Source: Vibrio chagasii
GTDB taxonomy: Bacteria; Pseudomonadota; Gammaproteobacteria; Enterobacterales; Vibrionaceae
NCBI RefSeq assembly: GCF_002954585.1
Contig: NZ_MSCI01000002.1
Location: 1,342,089 to 1,406,088, forward strand
Length of the DNA: 64,000 nucleotides
Direction of reading: 5' to 3'
A program made the position numbers and the translations under genes. Shown here in pieces: positions 17,091 through 26,367 of the stretch. The notes under the pieces were generated by a model. It had not been told where the DNA came from, did no database searches, and worked only from the letters and a program-made list of their open reading frames with translations. Each line of letters starts with the position of its first letter. Positions within the stretch are counted from its first letter, which is position 1.

Positions 17091-17342
17091 CTATGACGTT
17101 TTGAAAGATTTTTGCTTAAAATGAGGGTTGTCGACACACACTTCTAATTCAGTAATTCCCGTCAATACAACAAGTTGTTCTTGACCAGAGACACTTAGCT
17201 TAATGCATTCTTCTTTGTCTTGGTTACGCTGGGTATCTAATGCAACACCCTCGACCTGTTCGCCAGAACGTAAAGTGAGCTTAATTGGGTATCTGTGCAT
17301 ACACACAATTTCAATATAATCGTAATCACTGCAACTAATCAT
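17091..17342 (-). CDS. rof: Rho-binding antiterminator Rof (YaeO) family
   Basis: The 83-residue protein matches Rof in length and pattern: ISCSDYDYIEIVCMHRYPI at the N-terminus (Rof has CDDYDxLELACxH), then LTLRSGEQVEGVALDT and a C-terminal strand ELEVCVDNP. Rof binds the RNA-binding surface of the Rho hexamer and blocks termination. ATG at 17342 has GGGAGG upstream and gives the family start; the frame begins four codons earlier. It precedes the zinc-ribbon gene. Confidence 0.8.
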   Translation of the reverse strand: MISCSDYDYIEIVCMHRYPIKLTLRSGEQVEGVALDTQRNQDKEECIKLSVSGQEQLVVLTGITELEVCVDNPHFKQKSFKTS

Positions 17343-17546
17343 AATGCCTCCCATTTATCCACCACACTAATGCGACATACCATTCTATGCAAACTGTTTA
17401 TAATCAATCATTTATTCATATCACATTGAAACAGCCATACACCAGATGATCATGGTTTTAATCATAGTCCCACTTTTGGTATTCACGTTTCTTCTACTCA
17501 CCTCTGCTTATGCTTTCATTGTTCAGTAACAACCGAGTACCAGACG

Positions 17547-17912
17547 ATGAAAACCATCAAACACATATCCCTTTTCATTTTTTGCTTAATGCCGTCAATC
17601 ATGTCATTCACCGCGAGTGCCGCGACAGCGAATGATGCGAGCCACTTCGCCAACGGCAAAACCAAATATCGACAGCTTTGCCAAGCGTGTCATGGTGACA
17701 AAGGTTTAGGTGATGGTCCAACAGCAGCATCTCTGTCAAGCAAACCCGCCAATATTCCAAATAAGCTTGGTGAATTCTTTACGACAAAGAACTCCCTAGT
17801 TGATGACATTTTAGAAGGTGACACGGAAGAAGGAATGCCATCGTCGCAAGGAGTGATAACAAGACAAGATGCCATTGATATTCTTGATTATGTCGAAATG
17901 ATCCAACGATAA
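17547..17912 (+). CDS. Small periplasmic cytochrome c (class I)
   Basis: The 121-residue protein has a signal peptide (residues 1-26, ending SFTASAATA), then one haem c site CQACHGDKGLGDGP (CxxCH near residue 46) and a distal methionine in EEGMPSSQGVI near residue 96. It is a mobile monohaem electron carrier of the cytochrome c553/cbb3-type kind. No oxidase genes lie nearby, so its partner is unknown. Confidence 0.85.
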   Translation: MKTIKHISLFIFCLMPSIMSFTASAATANDASHFANGKTKYRQLCQACHGDKGLGDGPTAASLSSKPANIPNKLGEFFTTKNSLVDDILEGDTEEGMPSSQGVITRQDAIDILDYVEMIQR

Positions 17913-18027
17913 TTGCTAATCGATTCAACTTTTAGAGGCTGAACTTACTTAGTAACGTTCGTTTTATTGCGCTATCTATTCGTATGATTACACTGAAGTT
18001 ATTGGACAGTGAATAATACGGAACGTT

Positions 18028-19205
18028 ATGAACTTAACCCCCTAGCCACAAGTACTCTCGTGCTCGTCTCTACAACAGCAAGTGCGGTGAGTTTTATAGA
18101 CCAAATCGATAGTCACTTGGACATGGGTGAATACCTAGCTGAAAATGCCTATGGCTTTTTACCCGTCCCGATTCTGATTACAGAGCCAGCTGTTGGCTAC
18201 GGTGGTGGTTTCACCGGTATCTTCCTTCATGAATCAGAAGAGCAGAAAAACACACGCAAAGCACTTGCGGAGAAGTTCCTTGATGGCGGCGCATAACTCT
18301 TAACACCTGCGATTACCGCAGTCGGTGGCTTCGCGATAGAAAATGGCACTTGGATGGCATTTATTGGTCACAAGCGAAGCTGGGAAGAGGATTCGATACG
18401 CTACCTTGGTGGTTTGGGTTACGGCGATATCAACATGACTTTCTATCGACAAAGTTCTCCTAATGCCCTTTCACCACTCGATCCAAATGAAGGTATCGAG
18501 CTTGGCTTAAAAGGCATGGGAGGGATACAAAAGCTTCAATTTAGAATCCAAGACTCACCATGGTTAGTTGGCCTATCTCTACAGTTTTTTGCACCTATAT
18601 TGTCACTCAATAATCACCCCAAAGCGCAAGAGATCCTAAACAATATTGGGAATACCTCACCAACTTCATCAAGCTTGGGCTTAATCGCGGAGTATGACAG
18701 TAAAAATAGCTTTCTAAATCCTACTCAAGGCTATAACTATGTCGCTGAGTATCTATGGTTTGGTGATGGACTTGGCAGTGATTACAATTACCAAACGTTC
18801 AATCTAGAGGGACTGAATTATTGGGAACTCAACAAGGAATGGAATCTCGCGTTGCGCGGACAATACAAATCTTTGTCGAATGATGAACGCTTTTTATCGC
18901 CTCAATACTATCCAGACATTCAGTTTAGGGGTATTGCAAGAAACCGTTATCAAGGAGAGCATACCTTTGCGGCAGAGGTGCAAGTAAGCAAACAATGGAC
19001 GCCGCGTTGGTCAACAGGTGTGTTTACTGGGATTGGTTATGCTGGCGACAGTGACAGCGATATGTTCGACCAAAGCTCACACTCAGCGTATGGCGTTGGT
19101 TTCCGATACCTTATCGCGAGACGTTATGGCCTGATTTCAGAGATTGATATTGCGTTTAGTGAAGAAGATACCGCACTCTACTTTCAAGTCGGAGCCGGTA
19201 TCTAG
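18028..19205 (+). pseudogene. Outer-membrane beta-barrel (BamA/TamA-like surface antigen), two lesions
   Basis: The protein family starts at ATG 18028: with one more C in the run at 18038-18042 the frame reads MNLTPLATSTLVLVSTTASA, a signal peptide; as written it hits TAG at once. The body frame (LDMGEYLAENAYGFLPVPIL) then meets an in-frame TAA at 18294-18296 between LDGGA and LLTPAITAVGG and continues to 19205 with barrel strands and the terminal YFQVGAGI. A GTG at 18009 could bypass only the first lesion. I read it as a dead gene of about 390 codons. Confidence 0.75.
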
Positions 19206-19239
19206 CTAAATCACGGTTCAATTTACCAAGCAGAAGATG

Positions 19240-19866
19240 CTAAGCAAAGGTTTTCCAATACTGGTACAAGCCATCGATATCAGAAGAGCACATCAAGGAC
19301 ATTGCACCTTTGATTTGCTCTTCATTCCATTCCCACCATTTCATTTCTAGCAACTTCGCAATTTCAGTTTCACTAAAACGATAGCGGATATGACGAGCTG
19401 GGTTAGAACCGACAATTGAGTACGGCTCAACGTCTTTGGTTACGACTGCACGGCTGGCGATAATGGCACCGTCGCCAACCTTTACGCCACTCATGATCAT
19501 CGCCTCTGTGCCAATCCAGACATCATTACCAATCACGGTGTCTCCAGAACGTTCAAAGCCGTCGATAGCCCCTTCAAATTTTTCATCATCTTGGTAGAAA
19601 AATGGGAATGTACTTACCCACTGGTTTTGGTGACCTTGATTGCCTGCCATCATAAACACGGCACCAGAACCAATGGAGCAGTAGCTACCGATGATCAACT
19701 TATCGATATCAGTTCGGTCAGGAAGCAGGTAGCGTGCACAATCATCAAAACTATGGTTGTGATAGTAGCCGGAGTAGTAACTGTGCTCACCCACGATGAT
19801 ATTTGGGTTGGTTACTTGTTCTTTAAGCGATTTACCCACGAATGGGCTTTCAAAATAGTTATTCAT
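19240..19866 (-). CDS. CatB-type (xenobiotic) O-acetyltransferase
   Basis: The 208-residue hexapeptide-repeat protein matches type B chloramphenicol acetyltransferases: [19 protein letters not shown] (residues 17-35), [21 protein letters not shown] with the active-site histidine near residue 80, and [20 protein letters not shown] repeats. It closely follows what I recall of CatB9 from the V. cholerae integron. The family acetylates chloramphenicol or other xenobiotics as a trimer. The first residues [13 protein letters not shown] are intact, and the length is normal. Whether it confers resistance here is unknown. Confidence 0.85.
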   Translation of the reverse strand: MNNYFESPFVGKSLKEQVTNPNIIVGEHSYYSGYYHNHSFDDCARYLLPDRTDIDKLIIGSYCSIGSGAVFMMAGNQGHQNQWVSTFPFFYQDDEKFEGAIDGFERSGDTVIGNDVWIGTEAMIMSGVKVGDGAIIASRAVVTKDVEPYSIVGSNPARHIRYRFSETEIAKLLEMKWWEWNEEQIKGAMSLMCSSDIDGLYQYWKTFA

Positions 19867-19959
19867 ATTTGTACTCTTAGTTTCGTTCTTTTAGTTGGGT
19901 ACTGTTTATTGCGTTATGATTCTAACTAATTTCCATTTTTGCGTAAAAGCCTTAGTACC

Positions 19960-20691
19960 CTAACGCCCACCAGCAATATCAATAAATGACCCTGTCACAT
20001 AAGAAGCGTCATCTGACAGCAACCAAGCGATAGAGTTTGCGACTTCTTCTGGCGTACCACCTCGTTGTAGTGGCAATTGTGAAGCCAACCTATCTACTCT
20101 ACCCGGCTCGCCGCCATCGGCATGCATTTCAGTATAGATACAGCCAGGTCTTACTCCATTGACACGGATGTTTCTTGACGCCAATTCAAGAGATAAGCCT
20201 TTAGTAAGGGAGTCCATTGCACCTTTCGAAGCCGCATAATCTACATATTCAAATGGCGCTCCGGTACGTGACGCTGCAGACGATACATTCACAATGGAGC
20301 CAGCACCATCCGCTTGCTTAATAAACGCTTTACTGCAGAGGAAGCAGCTCGACACATTTGACTTCATGACCTTTTCAAAGCGATCCAGCTCTATCTCTTC
20401 TAATGCAGATTGAGTGAATAAGATGCCAGCATTGTTAACCAAATGAGTGACCGGCCCGAGTTTATTGCGTGCAATTTCAAACAAGGATTTAACGTCTGAT
20501 TCAACCGAAACATCTGCACGTACACTGATAGCAGTACCACCTTGTTCTCTAATTTCATTAACCAGTGCTTCAGCTCTCGATTCATTTTGGATGAAATTGA
20601 CACAAACCGCATAGCCTTGTTTTGCTAAAAGCTTAGATGTTGCAGCTCCAATACCTCGGCTTCCACCGGTAACAATTACGACCTTGTTCAT
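19960..20691 (-). CDS. SDR family oxidoreductase
   Basis: The 243-residue protein is a complete classical short-chain dehydrogenase: TGGSRGIGAATSKLL (cofactor turn, residues 8-22), NNAGIL near residue 87, catalytic Ser in VNVSSAAS near 136 and YxxxK in YAASKGAM near 151. C-terminal YVTGSFIDIAGGR is typical of the glucose dehydrogenase/FabG-like group. The substrate is unknown. It is upstream of the CatB-type gene on the same strand. Confidence 0.9.
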   Translation of the reverse strand: MNKVVIVTGGSRGIGAATSKLLAKQGYAVCVNFIQNESRAEALVNEIREQGGTAISVRADVSVESDVKSLFEIARNKLGPVTHLVNNAGILFTQSALEEIELDRFEKVMKSNVSSCFLCSKAFIKQADGAGSIVNVSSAASRTGAPFEYVDYAASKGAMDSLTKGLSLELASRNIRVNGVRPGCIYTEMHADGGEPGRVDRLASQLPLQRGGTPEEVANSIAWLLSDDASYVTGSFIDIAGGR

Positions 20692-20777
20692 GGACTCCCC
20701 TAACTTGCTGACTTTTTGTTTATCTGATTGTTGTTATGCACGTACGCTTCTGTGAGATCGTGTTGTGACATTTGATG

Positions 20778-21173
20778 TTATTGTTTGAGTGATTCAGGGC
20801 TGACTAACTGAACCCATTTTGAGCGCCACTCTTGCGGAGCAAAGCCATCTGGCCAAAACTCGGTTTGCTTTTGGATCAAGCCGTCAACTACGGTATGGAA
20901 GGTAATCACGCGGTCATTAAGAACGCTGTCAGTCACTGACACATCGGTAACAACAGTATCGCCCTCACATACAATCGAGTTGAGCGTAAATTTCCATACA
21001 TCATTTGCTGGGTATTCAGAGTTGATCGCTGTGAAGTTATCTCGCCCGACGGTTAGCTCAGATGACTGTGGCCAATAACCTTGGAAATCCTCCGCCAACC
21101 ATTCGCTCGCTTTTGCAAAATCGTTAGTACGCATTGCATCCCAAAAATTTAGCACCACCTCTTTTGATGTCAT
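20778..21173 (-). CDS. NTF2-like (SnoaL) domain protein
   Basis: The 131-residue protein is a single NTF2-like cone: VVLNFWDAMRTNDFAKASEWLAEDFQGYWP at the N-terminus (residues 6-35) and alternating strands TVVTDVSVTD and VITFHTVVDGLIQKQTEFW at the C-terminus. The family includes isomerases, hydrolases and ligand-binding proteins; no catalytic identity can be read. It lies just upstream of the SDR gene on the same strand and may be co-transcribed. Confidence 0.75.
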   Translation of the reverse strand: MTSKEVVLNFWDAMRTNDFAKASEWLAEDFQGYWPQSSELTVGRDNFTAINSEYPANDVWKFTLNSIVCEGDTVVTDVSVTDSVLNDRVITFHTVVDGLIQKQTEFWPDGFAPQEWRSKWVQLVSPESLKQ

Positions 21174-21512
21174 TACCTAATCCTTTATGTTCGCTATTAT
21201 TCTGATTTAACACACATTAACGGTAGAGCTAGGCTTCAGCAAATACCGAGCTTAAAATAATACTAAAACCTTGTCAGGCCGCATGTTTTTGGTCATGGCC
21301 TCCATTCTACAAATCGTCTATTTTTCATCGCGAGGCGTGCAGATTAAGTTGCTGTCAATACTCCACACCGATCGACATTACCATGTAAAAAAGATTGCTG
21401 TCTATGTTTGGATCTCAGCTTTATCAATTTGAATATATGCGTATAATCCCCCGCTCCATGCGCTATCAAGATGAACATTAGCGCCATAACACTATTTCTT
21501 AATGAGTACCCC

Positions 21513-21845
21513 ATGTCGAAACTATTTTTCAAAGGCCGTATCGAAACAAGACAAAACCACGTCCTTGCAGGCTACAACGTAAACCGCGATGTAAAAGCGG
21601 GTACTGAAGAAGCACCAATCAAAGTAACGGTTCAAAACGAAACTCGCAAAGCTGAAATCGAAACACTGGCTGAAGAGCAAGAGTTCGTTGTTGAAATTAC
21701 AGTAGACGCGCAACAAGAAGAGAACACCATCGAGCTTGATACATTCCTAAATAAGCCAAAAACGATGACGTTCGAAAAGACACCTAACCGCAACGACCCA
21801 TGCTCTTGCGGTAGCGGTAAGAAATATAAGAAGTGTTGCGCTTAA
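21513..21845 (+). CDS. SEC-C metal-binding motif protein (PBPRA1643 family)
   Basis: The 110-residue protein ends with a SEC-C zinc motif, NRNDPCSCGSGKKYKKCC (residues 92-109), after a beta-rich N-terminal domain starting SKLFFKGRIETRQ. This matches the short SWIM/SEC-C family seen in Vibrio and Photobacterium. Its role is unknown; SEC-C motifs bind zinc and proteins such as SecB in SecA. I chose ATG 21513 over the longer frame because the family begins MSKLFFKG. It is followed by a good terminator. Confidence 0.82.
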   Translation: MSKLFFKGRIETRQNHVLAGYNVNRDVKAGTEEAPIKVTVQNETRKAEIETLAEEQEFVVEITVDAQQEENTIELDTFLNKPKTMTFEKTPNRNDPCSCGSGKKYKKCCA

Positions 21846-21885
21846 GACTTCTGAATTGAATTGCCAATAGCAAAACGAAAGACAA

Positions 21886-21916
21886 CGGGAAGATCGCTTA
21901 GATCTTCCCGTTTTTA
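21886..21916 (+). terminator. Rho-independent terminator
   Basis: CGGGAAGATC-GCTTA-GATCTTCCCG followed by TTTTTA, directly 3' of the SEC-C gene. Confidence 0.92.
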
Positions 21917-21933
21917 TTTACTCAAACCCTTCA

Positions 21934-22092
21934 TCAATCTAGATTGTCCGGCGTCTCTAAGTAGGTACCGCATCGAGTGCATTTGTAATCTCCCGTTACT
22001 CCATTGGAAATAAACCCAGACAAGATAAACGAGTCTAGCGAGCCAAAGCCATCGATGGTCCAGCTGTCGGAACTCAGTATAGACAGGCTCAT
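21934..22092 (-). CDS. Possible 52-residue zinc-ribbon microprotein or remnant
   Basis: A short frame from ATG 22092 ends in GDYKCTRCGTYLETPDNLD, a C-terminal half zinc ribbon (CxxCG). The N-terminal part has no cysteines, so by itself it cannot bind zinc in the usual four-cysteine way. The ribosome-binding site is weak and a stop lies directly before the ATG. It may be the tail of a larger split zinc-ribbon protein like those at 16849 and 23815. Confidence 0.3.
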   Translation of the reverse strand: MSLSILSSDSWTIDGFGSLDSFILSGFISNGVTGDYKCTRCGTYLETPDNLD

Positions 22093-22143
22093 AACTCAGT
22101 TTGCTGAAAGGAGCACCTTTCTTGCGCGTGCTATGACCGTGTC

Positions 22144-22665
22144 CTAATACATATACCCTAACCAATCGACTTTCCCGGAAGGCCAACTCGCCCCACTGAT
22201 CGGTTTAACATAAAGGTCGTCAACTTCCTCAACAGCGATACCATAATTTAGATGCTCATTGAGTCTTAGCCAAGAATGGTCAGCAACGACTCTGTTGTAA
22301 CCTTGCGACGAATAAAAACTGTGTAACTCAGAGATTAAGATAATGAAGTCAACATCCCTCTCCTTTGCATAAGCATCAAGCTCACAAAGCATTGCTGAAC
22401 CAAGGCCTTTACCTCGAACGTCCTCGGCGATACAAAAATCAATAACACCTAGAACTTTAAAAGCATGGCCGCCAACGTTGATCATTCGATAGTCAAGGCC
22501 AAGATAACCAACCAACTTACCTTGTTCCAGTTGGAGTGCACGCATATGGGGTAATTGCTTGAAGTATGAACGTTGAACCTGATGCTCTGGAAATGCACTG
22601 TTCCTGAGTGTGGTAATCGCTTGATGCTGTTGTTTGCTTACTTCAATTTCAGATATGATTTCCAT
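22144..22665 (-). CDS. GNAT family N-acetyltransferase
   Basis: The 173-residue protein has GNAT motif A in CIAEDVRGKGLGSAMLCELDAYA (near residues 81-103) and the motif B segment LHSFYSSQGYNRVV near 118. It is related to the group that includes aminoglycoside 2'-type enzymes only in overall fold; the substrate is unknown. The frame is open for 51 more codons upstream, but ATG 22665 has GGAAG three bases before it and starts the first strand EIISEIEVS. It lies downstream of the LD-carboxypeptidase on the same strand. Confidence 0.8.
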   Translation of the reverse strand: MEIISEIEVSKQQHQAITTLRNSAFPEHQVQRSYFKQLPHMRALQLEQGKLVGYLGLDYRMINVGGHAFKVLGVIDFCIAEDVRGKGLGSAMLCELDAYAKERDVDFIILISELHSFYSSQGYNRVVADHSWLRLNEHLNYGIAVEEVDDLYVKPISGASWPSGKVDWLGYMY

Positions 22666-22705
22666 GTACTTCCTTTTCCAAATGAACTCCCGACACATTA
22701 TGAGA

Positions 22706-23710
22706 CTAGAAGTTAGTAACCCAAGGTCCCTGCAACTCAAAGGTCTGATTATCAAAGTCGATACTCCCTCGAACGCCAAGTGGCGTGACCAACATTGGAT
22801 GAGTGTGGCAGCTATCAAACCCGTACAGTATCGGCACGCTTTTACCGTTTAACACTTCAAGAAGCACATCAAGAGGTGTTCGCTCTGTTCCTTTATCATC
22901 GAACAGCTCATGCTTACCTAAGATGATAGCGCCCACCTTATCAAATACTCCGCAAGCCAATAGGTGTGCAAAAGAGCGCTCTACGGTTTCGATACCCTTC
23001 AATGAGTCCTCGATAAGGAGAATATCGCCATCGAGAATTTCGGGCATATATTGGCTACCCCATATCCCAGCCATCGTACTCAAGTTACCACCAATCACTC
23101 GGCCACTAACTTTTCCTTTGCCGATAAACTTCCATTCATTGTCATAGACTGACTTCGCGGAGTTCTGAGTTTCCCAATCATGTTTAATATCCGTCCATAC
23201 CTTGGGCATTATGTATTGATGTTGACTTGTACTCTCGCACAACAACTCACTGAATGATTGGAACGTTTGATCAACCAGCGGTGGAAACTCACCAAATGAG
23301 GCAACAAGTGCTGGACCATAAAATGTGACTAAGCCAGTTTGGGCATGAATCGCCAATAGCAATGCGGTTACGTCGGAGTAACCGATGATGATCTTTGGAT
23401 CATTTTTGAGTGCCTCATAATCAATATACGGTAATAACGAGTTGCTATTATTGCCGCCAATTGTAGACATAATGCAGCGAACTTCAGGATCTCGAATCAG
23501 TTGGTTTAGCTCTTCGACTCTTGCTTGAATAGAGCCAGAACGGTAACCATCAGACTTCCCCGTCAAAGAGCCCTCAACCAAAGTGAAACCTTTTGATTCC
23601 AAGTAGTTTTTAGCGCGAGCAAATCGATTGGGAGCGAACACTGTCGCAGGGGAAGACGGTGAGAAAAAACCAATTTTGTCACCGATGTTTAAAGCCTTTG
23701 GGTAAATCAC
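22706..23710 (-). CDS. LD-carboxypeptidase (peptidase S66, MccF-like)
   Basis: The 334-residue protein has the S66 fold: GDKIGFFSPSSP at the N-terminus, CIMSTIGGNNSNSLLPYIDY (residues about 80-99), GYSDVTALLLA with the nucleophile serine near 112, a glutamate in LIEDSLKGIETVER near 231 and the histidine CHTHPM near 302. Family members cleave murein tetrapeptides (LdcA) or inactivate microcin C (MccF); the length and NNSNSLL loop favour the MccF-like branch. The likely start is GTG at 23710 after GGAGG; an ATG seven codons earlier is possible. Confidence 0.82.
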   Translation of the reverse strand: MIYPKALNIGDKIGFFSPSSPATVFAPNRFARAKNYLESKGFTLVEGSLTGKSDGYRSGSIQARVEELNQLIRDPEVRCIMSTIGGNNSNSLLPYIDYEALKNDPKIIIGYSDVTALLLAIHAQTGLVTFYGPALVASFGEFPPLVDQTFQSFSELLCESTSQHQYIMPKVWTDIKHDWETQNSAKSVYDNEWKFIGKGKVSGRVIGGNLSTMAGIWGSQYMPEILDGDILLIEDSLKGIETVERSFAHLLACGVFDKVGAIILGKHELFDDKGTERTPLDVLLEVLNGKSVPILYGFDSCHTHPMLVTPLGVRGSIDFDNQTFELQGPWVTNF

Positions 23711-23814
23711 TTCCTTTGTCCTCCATAACAAAAAGGAAACGGCATAATGAGCCTTATTAGCTGAAGTTTTAGATGCTAAAAGTTAGGTATCAACTGAAAC
23801 AAAATCTCATAATA

Positions 23815-24072
23815 TCAATGCCATGACTTGGTGCCGCACTTCTCACACTGATATTGATATTCTTGGTCTATGAAAAATCCAGGCGTGTCTTTGTCGTCTT
23901 TAAAAAACAGGTTTACGATATACTCCACCAACATCCCTATTTTCCACTGTCTTGCTTCTGATTCCGCTTGCTCCTTTTGCTCCTCAACAGAGCTGCTCAT
24001 TGCAAGGTGTGGAGTCATTGAGTTACAGTTTTCACAGTAATATGGGTGCTTAATGTATTTACTATCAATCAT
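23815..24072 (-). CDS. Small zinc-ribbon protein, split CxxC pairs
   Basis: The 85-residue protein has YYCENCNSMTPH at residues 12-23 and YQCEKCGTKSWH at the C-terminus, separated by a charged helix and a hydrophobic stretch (IGMLVEYIVNLFF). The arrangement of two terminal CxxC pairs around a longer middle matches the protein at 16849-17082. It probably binds one zinc. Function unknown; no partner is apparent. Confidence 0.65.
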   Translation of the reverse strand: MIDSKYIKHPYYCENCNSMTPHLAMSSSVEEQKEQAESEARQWKIGMLVEYIVNLFFKDDKDTPGFFIDQEYQYQCEKCGTKSWH

Positions 24073-24234
24073 TTATATAAACCAATGTCCATTTATAAAG
24101 TTGATTGCATAGTAACAAGCTAACGTTGGATTATCTAACTTATTATATTGAACGACGTCTCATGGCATGTAGTTACGCTACACAAGACGACGAGAGTGCC
24201 GTGGCTAATGTGTCACCTTGCTAAAGAAGGTTAA

Positions 24235-24627
24235 CTATAAATCGAGCTTCTTTACTGTGACGGTGTATGTCCACACATCAGTGTCGTCATCACCAAAACT
24301 CATACTCGCTTCACCACCCTCAGGCTTGAGCGCGAAATCTGGCATCTCACTGTAGCTTGATCCACTTTCATTAGTACATGACATCGTGGCCGATAGAAGA
24401 ATCGTGTTGTCGCTATGTTCAGAGAGCGTTCCAGTATACGAACACTCATCAACGCTTGTGGTAAGCGTCTGGCCAAGGTAATCAAATTTAACCGATGGAA
24501 AGTCGCGCTTTAGGGATTGCTCTACCACCGTAATGGTCATTTCATAACTACTGCTTGGTAATTCACTATCAGCGAATACACAGCTTGATAGGCCAAGCAG
24601 CGATAACGCCAAGATTCTATTTTTCAT
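24235..24627 (-). CDS. Secreted protein of unknown function
   Basis: The 130-residue protein starts with a signal peptide (MKNRILALSLLGLSSCVFAD). LSSC-V could be read as a weak lipobox, but cleavage at VFA-DS is more usual. The mature part is beta-rich (YEMTITVVEQSLKRDFPSV, TILLSATMSC, WTYTVTVKKLDL) with two further cysteines (ECSY, SCTN) that could form a disulphide. I do not recognise the family. ATG 24627 was chosen because it opens the signal peptide and has AGGAG upstream. Confidence 0.65.
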   Translation of the reverse strand: MKNRILALSLLGLSSCVFADSELPSSSYEMTITVVEQSLKRDFPSVKFDYLGQTLTTSVDECSYTGTLSEHSDNTILLSATMSCTNESGSSYSEMPDFALKPEGGEASMSFGDDDTDVWTYTVTVKKLDL

Positions 24628-24694
24628 TAATTGATGTGCTCCTTTTAAACTTGAGGCTCTTTGCATAATGTCATGGGAGAGCCTCAGGTTTTTA

Positions 24695-25108
24695 TTACAT
24701 ACGCTTGGGTGGAAACTTCTTTGTCATACCTTGGCTAGAAGGAGATACAAGCTTATAACCGAGTTTCTCATAAAACACCGGTTCATCAGCAATCATGGAA
24801 ACATACGACCCTTCCAGTGCAACAGAAGATAGGTAATTGTCGATGTATTCCATTACTTTTCTACCCAAGCCCTGCCCTTGATAGATTGGATCAACAGCGA
24901 CATCAACCACTTCAAAATTACATGCACCATCACCGACAACACGCCCCATCGCAATGAGTTGGTCACCTTCTCGAATAGAGATGCCGTATAAACTATTTGG
25001 TAAAGCGATTGTGGCCGCTTTCAGTGACTTCGGTGATAATTTTGCTTTCACCCGCATCTCACAAAACTCGGCTGGATTTGGGACTTTCTCTTCGTATTTG
25101 AACGCCAT
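24695..25108 (-). CDS. GNAT family N-acetyltransferase
   Basis: The 137-residue protein is a compact GNAT: motif A lies in VAVDPIYQGQGLGRKVMEYIDNYL (near residues 72-95) and the C-terminal substrate lobe ends EPVFYEKLGYKLVSPSSQGM. The pattern is like the YjdJ/PhnO-type short GNATs. ATG 25108 was preferred because AGGAG lies upstream and the longer frame adds a tract unlike any GNAT. Acceptor unknown. Confidence 0.82.
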   Translation of the reverse strand: MAFKYEEKVPNPAEFCEMRVKAKLSPKSLKAATIALPNSLYGISIREGDQLIAMGRVVGDGACNFEVVDVAVDPIYQGQGLGRKVMEYIDNYLSSVALEGSYVSMIADEPVFYEKLGYKLVSPSSQGMTKKFPPKRM

Positions 25109-25273
25109 TTTTACTGCTCCTTTTGATGAGCAGTGAGAATACACACTGAAACTGTATAAATAAACAGTATATCGATATTTTGATGAGAATGTCACAATCT
25201 AAAGGGCATATAACAGCCCAAAGGGGGATGATGTCATTTCTTGTCCATCGACCTTGGCAAGCTGGATTTAAAT

Positions 25274-25855
25274 TTACTTCAATAACCCTTGGTCGGCGGC
25301 GGCTTCAAGTTGAACTTCTAGTTCGCTCCACAGTGCCTTGCTGCCTTTAGAAATGCGCTCACCGTTAAATCTCAGTACCTTAGCTTTAGATATATTGTGC
25401 TTCTTCCAGCTATGACCGCCGCCATGGATGTTATGAAGTAAAGGGGGCACTCTATCAATCGCTTTACCGAATCTAGCTTCCGGTGACTCACCCGCTTCAA
25501 ATTCTAGCCATAACTCCAAATATTCGGATCTTAGATGGCTCGGCAATGACTCGAGCAAACGTTCGACACAGTTTCTCTCTTTAAGTTTGTTTTCTTCCGT
25601 TTCACTGGCGTAAATAATCGTGTCACCAGCATCGATTTCACCGAGATCGTGTATCAGCAACATCTTAATCACTCGGGTAATATCGATCGCTTCATTCGCA
25701 TAGTCTTTCAACATCAGAGCACTCAAACAGACATGCCAGCTATGCTCAGCGGAGTTTTCATAGCGATCCAAACCAACTGGCTTCGTTTGTCTATGAACAT
25801 CCTTCAACTTTTCCACTTCAGCCATGAATTCCAAAATGCCTTTGATTTCTTCCAC
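25274..25855 (-). CDS. HD domain phosphohydrolase (YfbR-like)
   Basis: The 193-residue protein has the HD metal site: NSAEHSWHVCLSALML (His near residues 33-37), LLIHDLGEIDAGD (His-Asp near 68-69) and a downstream aspartate in GKAIDRVPPLLHN near 133. The family contains 5'-nucleotidases such as YfbR and related dNMP phosphatases. I infer a nucleotidase-like role. GAAG precedes the start. It lies in a run of same-strand accessory genes. Confidence 0.82.
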   Translation of the reverse strand: MEEIKGILEFMAEVEKLKDVHRQTKPVGLDRYENSAEHSWHVCLSALMLKDYANEAIDITRVIKMLLIHDLGEIDAGDTIIYASETEENKLKERNCVERLLESLPSHLRSEYLELWLEFEAGESPEARFGKAIDRVPPLLHNIHGGGHSWKKHNISKAKVLRFNGERISKGSKALWSELEVQLEAAADQGLLK

Positions 25856-25917
25856 GATACGCTTCCTTAACTTTGAATTGATGTTTTAAGTGATGCACAG
25901 GGTTACAGGGAAAGTCT

Positions 25918-26325
25918 TTAGCCCCACCGAACCGACATCTTGTAGTAAGAGACTCCCGATTTTTGGAATTCAACGCCTTCGACCTGCATCTCAAACCTTT
26001 GATAGAAGCCCAAAGCGGTTGTACGGGCATCACACCAAAAATAACTCACTTGATCCGCTTGTAGGTCTTTGATGATGTGTGCGATAACCTTAGAGCCAAT
26101 ACCCTGCCCTTGGTATTCTGGCAACGTAGCAAACTTACGCAGTCTGGCTTGCTTCTCTTGAACGTAAACAGACGCAACACAAACTAATTGATCATCAATA
26201 TAGGCACCATAATGCGAGGCATGCTCATCGCCTTCTACCGCACAAAACGACATTGGTTTGCTTGGCCACAGTACTTGATGACGAATGGGCAGCACATCAG
26301 CCGCTGAAATTTGGATTATGTCCAT
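25918..26325 (-). CDS. GNAT family N-acetyltransferase
   Basis: The 135-residue protein has GNAT motif A in FATLPEYQGQGIGSKVIAHII near residues 66-86 and the FYQRFEMQVEGVEF segment near 108, where an aromatic glycine-lacking variant FYQRFEM replaces the common YxxxGF. The N-terminal lobe reads ISAADVLPIRHQVLWPSKP. This short form resembles ElaA-like proteins. Substrate unknown. It ends 62 bases before the HD gene. Confidence 0.8.
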   Translation of the reverse strand: MDIIQISAADVLPIRHQVLWPSKPMSFCAVEGDEHASHYGAYIDDQLVCVASVYVQEKQARLRKFATLPEYQGQGIGSKVIAHIIKDLQADQVSYFWCDARTTALGFYQRFEMQVEGVEFQKSGVSYYKMSVRWG

Positions 26326-26367
26326 GTTGTTCCGATACCATTTGGTGTTGACTTGTAAGGTTCAAGC

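Noticed and set aside
21914..22186. Open frame of 90 codons overlapping the GNAT 3' end
   Set aside because: Its protein is Arg- and Leu-rich with no family pattern, while another frame of the same stretch ends in a clear CxxCG zinc motif.
24140..24200. Hairpin-like text near 24150-24200 as a terminator
   Set aside because: Arms match poorly and there is no T tract.
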